Below are positions 53,813 to 58,890 of a stretch of 58,890 nucleotides of DNA, piece by piece (position 1 is the first letter of the stretch; each line of letters begins with the position of its first letter). The stretch covers positions 1-58,890 of the forward strand of contig CASBQF010000175.1 of NCBI GenBank assembly GCA_949127775.1. Direction: 5' to 3'. The translations under genes were made by a program, and so were the position numbers. The DNA comes from Oscillatoriales cyanobacterium PMM_0080 (lineage in GTDB: Bacteria; Cyanobacteriota; Cyanobacteriia; Cyanobacteriales; Microcoleaceae). The notes beneath the pieces are model-generated. The model was not told the origin of the DNA and ran no database searches. It worked only from the letters and a program-made list of their open reading frames with translations.

Positions 53813-55579
53813 GTGTCTGCTCTCCTTGATGACTCTGTTAATCGCCAGCGATCCCCCAAGCGTACTAGCGACGCCGATGAGCCAAAAACTACTGGTAAAT
53901 CCTACAAAACTAAAGCTTATCGCTGGAATCGCGAAAAATATTCCCGGCAGCGACGCTTCTTCGACATTTGGGCCTTTGTCTTACTCTGGCTGGCTTCACT
54001 GTGGTTCGACAGCAAAAACTGGAGCTACTGGGGAGGCGTAACTGAAGAAAAGAAAGTTGCCAGACGCCGCTTTCAAGCTATCTGGGTTCGAGAAACACTG
54101 TTGGATTTGGGCCCGACTTTCATTAAAGTTGGACAACTATTTTCTACCCGCGCCGACTTGTTTCCCGCAGAGTTTGTCGAAGAACTTTCTAAGCTGCAAG
54201 ACAAAGTGCCTGCTTTCAGCTACGAGCAGTTAGAGGTAATTGTCGAGCAAGATTTGGGCAAGACAGTTCAGGAACTCTACCGCAGCTTTGACCCCGTGCC
54301 CCTGGCTGCTGCCAGTCTGGGCCAGGTACACAAAGCTCAACTACACTCCGGCCCGGAAGTTGTGGTAAAGGTGCAGCGCCCGGGGCTGCGGAAGCTGTTT
54401 GAGATAGATTTGCAAATTCTCAAGGGCATTGCTCGCTATTTTCAAAACCATCCTAAGTGGGGCCGCGGCCGAGATTGGATGGGGATTTATGAGGAATGCT
54501 GTCGCATTCTGTGGCTGGAAATTGACTATCTCCATGAAGGCCGCAATGCTGATACTTTTCGCCGCAATTTTAGCAACTGCGACTGGGTACAAGTTCCACG
54601 AGTTTATTGGCGATACGCCGCTCCGCGAGTGCTGACTTTGGAATACCTGCCGGGGATTAAAATCAGCCACTATGAAGCTTTGGAAGCCGCTGGTATCGAT
54701 CGTAAATTAATCGCTCAGTTGGGCGCGAAAGCTTATTTGCGGCAGTTGCTCAACGATGGCTTTTTCCACGCAGATCCACACCCAGGCAATATTGCTGTTA
54801 GTGCTGACGGATCTCTGATTTTCTACGATTTCGGCATGATGGGGCAAATCCAGTCAAATGTCCGCGAAGGACTGATGGAGACTCTCTACGGCATTGCTTC
54901 CAAGGACGGACAACGCATTATGGATTCTCTGATCAACTTGGGAGCTTTGGTTCCTACGGGCGATATGAGTCCGGTGCGTCGCAGCATCCAGTATATGCTG
55001 GATAACTTCATGGACAAGCCTTTTGAAGAGCAGTCGGTAAGCGCGATTACTGGCGACCTTTACGATATTGCTTACGACCAACCTTTTCGCTTCCCAGCTA
55101 CCTTTACTTTTGTAATGCGAGCTTTTTCGACGATTGAAGGTGTGGGCAGGGGTTTAGATCCCGAGTTTAACTTTATGGAGGTGGCACAACCTTTTGCCAT
55201 GCAGCTTATGACTAATGGAAATGGGCCTGATGCAACGAGCAGTATTTTTAACGAACTCGGCCGTCAAGCGGCTCAGGTGAGTTCAACCGCTTTGGGTTTG
55301 CCGCGCCGGATTGAGGAGACTATTGATAAACTCGAACAGGGAGATTTACGGATTCGCGTCCGTTCTGCCGAAGCTGAGCGGTTGATGCGCCGCATGACCA
55401 GCGTTCAAATGGGCACGAACTATACTTTGATGATGAGTGCTTTTACTTTGTCGGCGACAATTTTGTTTGTCAGCAATCAAGTCTGGCCTGCTGTCGCTGT
55501 GGCTTTGCTAGCTGCTGGTGCTGGGTTTGCTCTGCTGCGTTTGTTCAGACGGATCGATCGATTGGACAGGATGTCATGA
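53813..55579 (+). CDS. ABC1/UbiB-family atypical kinase (AarF)
   Basis: A protein of about 588 residues with the UbiB-type kinase-like core: KxGQ motif (FIKVGQLFSTRADLFP), Ala-rich nucleotide loop (PLAAASLGQVHKAQL), HADPHPGNI and FYDFGMMGQ. Two C-terminal membrane helices follow. Family members support quinone or prenyl-lipid metabolism, in cyanobacteria plastoquinone and tocopherol related. I prefer the GTG at 53813 (V-S-A-L-L start); an ATG at 53744 in the same frame would add 23 residues and cannot be excluded. A hairpin at 55622-55662 follows. Confidence 0.88.
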   Translation: MSALLDDSVNRQRSPKRTSDADEPKTTGKSYKTKAYRWNREKYSRQRRFFDIWAFVLLWLASLWFDSKNWSYWGGVTEEKKVARRRFQAIWVRETLLDLGPTFIKVGQLFSTRADLFPAEFVEELSKLQDKVPAFSYEQLEVIVEQDLGKTVQELYRSFDPVPLAAASLGQVHKAQLHSGPEVVVKVQRPGLRKLFEIDLQILKGIARYFQNHPKWGRGRDWMGIYEECCRILWLEIDYLHEGRNADTFRRNFSNCDWVQVPRVYWRYAAPRVLTLEYLPGIKISHYEALEAAGIDRKLIAQLGAKAYLRQLLNDGFFHADPHPGNIAVSADGSLIFYDFGMMGQIQSNVREGLMETLYGIASKDGQRIMDSLINLGALVPTGDMSPVRRSIQYMLDNFMDKPFEEQSVSAITGDLYDIAYDQPFRFPATFTFVMRAFSTIEGVGRGLDPEFNFMEVAQPFAMQLMTNGNGPDATSSIFNELGRQAAQVSSTALGLPRRIEETIDKLEQGDLRIRVRSAEAERLMRRMTSVQMGTNYTLMMSAFTLSATILFVSNQVWPAVAVALLAAGAGFALLRLFRRIDRLDRMS

Positions 55580-55621
55580 TTGTGCTATCGGGGATTTGAA
55601 ATTTCCGGTTTGAGATTTCTC

Positions 55622-55662
55622 GCCAGCCAAAAATTAACCTCGAATGTTACGTTTTGGCTGGC
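55622..55662. terminator. Hairpin after ABC1 kinase gene
   Basis: Perfect 11-bp inverted repeats GCCAGCCAAAA and TTTTGGCTGGC with a 19-base loop, 42 bases after the stop. There is no clear T-tract, so it is a terminator-like or protective hairpin. The remainder of 55580-55968 holds no gene. Confidence 0.5.
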
Positions 55663-55968
55663 TGACAACGGAGTGGTAAAATTGAGAGCAGTTATCGACT
55701 GGCTAAAAACCCGTTGATTGCTATATTTATCGTCAGCTACACCTCTAATTTTTTAGAGAAATCCAGTTTTTTTTGCAGCCTCTGCTGAACATACTTGATT
55801 TACGGAAATTTTAAGACGGAATTAGGATCAGACAATCTACGATATAAGATTAAAGAAGTGCAATTTTTCCAGAACTGCCGATCGCGGGCGGCAGAAATTT
55901 CAAGTTCTGTTCGGGATTTAAGTTTTGGAAACAAAGGTTGTAACAGTTAAATCAAGCTTTTAAGTTCG

Positions 55969-56721
55969 ATGAGTCCCATCACCCAATCTATGAAACGCTC
56001 TTTCGCAGGTAAGACAGACACAGGGTTAGTTCGTTCCGTAAATCAGGATTCGTACTACATAGACTCTGACGGGCGATTTTTCATAGTTGCAGACGGCATG
56101 GGAGGACACGCCGGAGGTCAAGAAGCCAGCCGGATTGCAACTGGGGCGATTCAATCTTATTTGCTCGAACATTGGGAAGAGCCTGAAGATACTCCGCTGT
56201 TGTTGGAAAAGGCTTTTTTAATTGCGAATCAAGCAATTTTGACGGATCAGCTTGACCATCCCGAGCGTGCTGATATGGGTACTACGGCTGTGGTTCTCGT
56301 TTTTAGGGATGAGGGTAGACCTTGGTGTGCCAATATCGGTGACTCTCGCTTGTACAAGCTGCGTGGAGCTCGCTTGGAGCAAATTACTGAAGACCAGACT
56401 TGGGTGGCTCAGGCAGTAAAAAGAAAAGCTCTGACTGTTGACCAGGCTCGCAGTCACCCTTGGCGTCACGTTTTGTCCCAGTGTCTAGGTCGCGATGATT
56501 TGCGCGAAATAGATATTCTGCCGATCGACGTAAAACCTGGGGATCGCTTGCTACTCTGTAGTGACGGATTGACTGAAGAACTTTCCGATCCTTTGATTGC
56601 TTCTCCTCTGAAGTCCATTCGCGCTTGCGAGGGTGCTGCAACTGCTTTGATTGAGGCAGCTAAGGATAAAGGGGGACGCGACAATATTACTGTGGTGATT
56701 GTGACGATCGACCTCAAGTGA
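55969..56721 (+). CDS. PP2C-type Ser/Thr protein phosphatase
   Basis: A 250-residue Stp1/PP2C phosphatase with the metal-binding motifs of the family: RSVNQDSYYI, VADGMGGHAGG, GTTAVVLVF, NIGDSRLYKL, LCSDGLTE and GGRDNITVVIV. It reverses Ser/Thr phosphorylation by Hanks-type kinases in the cytoplasm. An in-frame ATG at 55990 (MKRSFAG) is an alternative start. It precedes anmK by 69 bases and is not directly linked to the kinase at 50877, but they lie within 4 kb. Confidence 0.92.
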   Translation: MSPITQSMKRSFAGKTDTGLVRSVNQDSYYIDSDGRFFIVADGMGGHAGGQEASRIATGAIQSYLLEHWEEPEDTPLLLEKAFLIANQAILTDQLDHPERADMGTTAVVLVFRDEGRPWCANIGDSRLYKLRGARLEQITEDQTWVAQAVKRKALTVDQARSHPWRHVLSQCLGRDDLREIDILPIDVKPGDRLLLCSDGLTEELSDPLIASPLKSIRACEGAATALIEAAKDKGGRDNITVVIVTIDLK

Positions 56722-56790
56722 TATCCTCTCCGCAAATCGAAAAATCTAAAATTGACTTATCGAATCCTAAAATCTAAAATCTAAAATCGC

Positions 56791-58011
56791 ATGACTCGCG
56801 TTATCGGTTTGATCAGCGGTACATCAGTGGATGGCATTGATGCTGCTTTGGTAGATGTGGTCGGTTCTCAAACAGACTTGAAAGTGCAGTTGGTGGCCGG
56901 CAAGACTTTCCCTTATCCTCCTAACTTGCGATCGCAAATTCTCTCGGTTTGCAGTGGCGAGGCTCTGTCACTCACAGAACTCGCCGAATTAGATGATGCC
57001 ATCGCCCAAGAATTTGCCACAGCAGCCTTGACAATTCAAACAGAATATGATAAGGCCGAATTAATCGGCTCTCATGGTCAAACTGTCTACCACCGACCGT
57101 CAGGGAAGACCTCCATGAGCAGCTATTCTGCTGCACCGAGGCCCGGAAGTGAAATGGGTTATAGCTTGCAACTCGGGCGGGGCGCGCTAATTGCGCAATT
57201 GACAGGCATTACTACTGTGAGTAACTTTCGATCGGCAGACATTGCAGCAGGAGGTCAAGGAGCACCCTTAGTCCCCATAGTTGATGCCTGTCTGCTAGCC
57301 GAACCCAACCGCAGCCTCTGCATCCAAAATTTGGGGGGAATTGGCAATGTTACCTATCTTCCGGCCACATCCAAGGGGGAAAACAAGGACGAATCCCAGA
57401 TTTATACTCTTGGGAATGGCATCTTGGGTTGGGATACAGGGCCGGCGAATTCCCTTTTAGACTTGGCAGTCGATCACTTCTCTGCTGGAACTAAAATTTG
57501 TGACGAAGGTGGAGCTTGGGCCGCCAGCGGAACTCCCTGTCAAGCCTTAGTCGAGGATTGGCTCGCCGAGGAATTCTTCCACCAACCACCGCCGAAATCT
57601 ACTGGGCGAGAGTTATTTGGTGTAGACTATTTTGGCCGGTGTTTGGTTAAAGCCTCGTCTTATAACCTCAGTCATGCTGACGTGCTGGCTACTCTGACAG
57701 AACTGACTGTGGCCTCGATCGTTCACAGTTACCAAAGTTTTTTGCCGGCGATGCCCGATCGAGTTTTGTTGTGCGGGGGCGGCAGTCACAATCTCTACTT
57801 AAAACGCCGATTACAAGCTCAATTGCATCCAGTGGAAGTGTTGACTACTTCTGAGGCAGGCTTGAGTGTAGATTTTAAAGAGGCGATCGCTTTCGCGGTT
57901 TTAGCCCAATGGCGGGTGCGGGGCATTCCCGGCAATCTGCCTCAAGTTACTGGTGCGATCGCATCGGTACTTTTAGGAGAAATTAACTCTTGTTGGCACA
58001 GTTGGGCATGA
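56791..58011 (+). CDS. anmK: Anhydro-N-acetylmuramic acid kinase
   Basis: A 406-residue kinase that phosphorylates and opens 1,6-anhydro-MurNAc in peptidoglycan recycling. Diagnostic blocks are [50 protein letters not shown] and LLCGGGSHN. The length is slightly above the usual ~370-390 residues, partly through an insertion around residues 110-125 ([18 protein letters not shown]). It reads in the same direction as the PP2C gene. Confidence 0.93.
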   Translation: MTRVIGLISGTSVDGIDAALVDVVGSQTDLKVQLVAGKTFPYPPNLRSQILSVCSGEALSLTELAELDDAIAQEFATAALTIQTEYDKAELIGSHGQTVYHRPSGKTSMSSYSAAPRPGSEMGYSLQLGRGALIAQLTGITTVSNFRSADIAAGGQGAPLVPIVDACLLAEPNRSLCIQNLGGIGNVTYLPATSKGENKDESQIYTLGNGILGWDTGPANSLLDLAVDHFSAGTKICDEGGAWAASGTPCQALVEDWLAEEFFHQPPPKSTGRELFGVDYFGRCLVKASSYNLSHADVLATLTELTVASIVHSYQSFLPAMPDRVLLCGGGSHNLYLKRRLQAQLHPVEVLTTSEAGLSVDFKEAIAFAVLAQWRVRGIPGNLPQVTGAIASVLLGEINSCWHSWA

Positions 58012-58091
58012 TAGCATAGAGTCTGAGGGACAACGGCTGTGCGTTGTTGCACCAGCATTGTAGCCAGCAGGAAAAGCATAGGAACAGCACT

Positions 58092-58541
58092 GTGGCTCAC
58101 ACGTTTTTAATGGAATCTGGCCAATGGACGCTCGAAGGAAGTTGGATTGAGCGCAATGGCGTGCCAATTACGGTTAAAGGCAAAACTTTAGTGAGCTGGA
58201 ACCGAACAGATTGGTTCAGTATGATCACGAAGCTCGTGTTTCCTGGAGGCGATCGCGAAGAGATTATGTTGCAGTACCGAGGACACCTCAACAACGATGA
58301 ACGGCAGTATACTTTTGTACTTCAACACAGCGAACTCGGCCGCGTCGAGGGCGAAGGTTGGATTGCTCCCCAGTCGATCGTCCAGCGTTATTGGGTATTG
58401 GGAGACGAGCGTCAGCGACGGACTGGTTTTGATACCCTTCACCGCGTAGATGACAACCGCTACTACCAATCCAGTGGCATTATGTCTGGTCATTACTTGA
58501 CCAGTACAATGGAGGCGACTCTGGAACGTCAGCCGGAATAA
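58092..58541 (+). CDS. Conserved cyanobacterial hypothetical protein
   Basis: A 149-residue protein starting VAHTFLMESGQWTLEGSWIE (GTG at 58092), with alternating beta-like segments (TVKGKTLVSWNRTDWFSM, TFVLQHSELGRVEGEGWI) that suggest a lipocalin-like barrel. The upstream in-frame ATG at 58044 adds 16 residues without family-like sequence. It lies 80 bases after anmK. No function can be assigned. Confidence 0.7.
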   Translation: MAHTFLMESGQWTLEGSWIERNGVPITVKGKTLVSWNRTDWFSMITKLVFPGGDREEIMLQYRGHLNNDERQYTFVLQHSELGRVEGEGWIAPQSIVQRYWVLGDERQRRTGFDTLHRVDDNRYYQSSGIMSGHYLTSTMEATLERQPE

Positions 58542-58890
58542 CTTATCCTCTTTGTCAACTGTTCCCAGTTCTATGGTTTGATCTATCTAAAAATTGAAAG
58601 TCTGGCTAGTCGGAGATCCGCTCAGATGTCCGACTAGCTCTATTTTGGTCAAACCTCAATCACTGCGACTCAAGACAAATATATTTATTTTTTCAGAAAT
58701 CTTTACAGTTATGCTCAAAAATTCTGAAATTTTTGAGCGCCGCCACCCTAAATTATGGTTGCGGTCTCTTGTGACCAAGAATTTCTTGATGGTACAAGCC
58801 CCCGGATTTATCCGTGGAATCAATCCAAAATCTAAAATCTAAAATCGTACAAGCCCCCGCATTTATCCGTGGGGTCAATCTAAAATCTAA
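58542..58890. repeat. Intergenic end with tandem CAAGCCCCCG repeat
   Basis: The last ~100 bases hold a unit beginning GTACAAGCCCCCGGATTTAT (about 58792) followed by AAAATCT heptamers, then a second copy from about 58847 cut by the window end. CCCCGGATTTATCCGTGG forms a small hairpin. No gene is supported in 58542-58791. Confidence 0.65.

Overview
The window looks like the chromosome of a filamentous, non-heterocystous cyanobacterium of the Microcoleus/Oscillatoria type. The evidence is dense HIP1 octamers (GCGATCGC), psbZ-ribH, a ferredoxin-dependent divinyl-chlorophyllide reductase (bciB), crhR, an ABC1 kinase, a DUF6825 gene, many Uma2 genes, caspase-nSTAND-WD40 proteins, and several dispersed repeat families (CCAATTN heptamers, GGTGCGCA palindromes, AAACCGGGTTT palindromes, ATCTGCGGTTAA repeats). 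No rRNA, tRNA or CRISPR array was recognised. The taxonomic placement is inference from gene content and repeat style.

Layout. (1) 1-12300 is an accessory island of proteases and wall hydrolases. It holds a small hydrophobic protein (288-767, +), a caspase/nSTAND/WD40 giant (787-5106, -), a second caspase (5159-7282, -), an M15 peptidase (7641-8342, -), a GH24 lysozyme (8787-9449, -), a DUF2442 gene framed by a ~137-bp direct repeat, and a secreted trypsin-like/WD40 protein (10649-12292, +). Both wall hydrolases have decayed peptidoglycan-binding tails. (2) 12404-13695 holds two Uma2 genes. (3) 14093-21134 is a GldA/GldF/GldG-like ABC system plus DUF4340, interrupted by an Rpn-type nuclease/transposase gene. 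Two of its proteins carry long repetitive low-complexity segments. (4) 21468-26040 is a polyamine ABC importer, potA-potD-potB-potC. (5) 26235-29557 holds two paralogous delta-9-type desaturases and a PLP-dependent methionine gamma-lyase-family enzyme. (6) 29547-34403 (-) is a tetR-devB-vat-devC-devA exporter operon with a clear palindromic candidate operator upstream. (7) 34728-38366 holds GNATs, DUF2237, a leucine-rich-repeat lipoprotein and bciB. (8) 38593-46439 holds a small secreted peptide, crhR, rimO, toxin-antitoxin genes, an intact and a broken Uma2 gene, ribH and psbZ. (9) 46749-58541 holds a DHH-CBS-tRNA nucleotidyltransferase fusion, DUF2127, a Ser/Thr kinase with an altered catalytic loop, DUF6825, an ABC1 kinase, a PP2C phosphatase, anmK and a conserved hypothetical.

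How the parts fit. The first 12 kb combine two caspase-fold proteases, a STAND-type switch ATPase with a WD40 sensor, a small protein with a hydrophobic helix and two peptidoglycan hydrolases. That combination could form a regulated death/lysis or conflict module; this is inference from co-location. The dev-type exporter has its own TetR regulator, a membrane fusion protein with expanded coiled-coil arms, and an embedded acetyltransferase, which suggests a modify-and-export response to a small molecule. Mobile sequences are prominent: two hairpin MITE-like elements (one with a perfect 10-bp target duplication), repeat insertions in operon spacers, and one repeat cassette read in frame inside a coding sequence.
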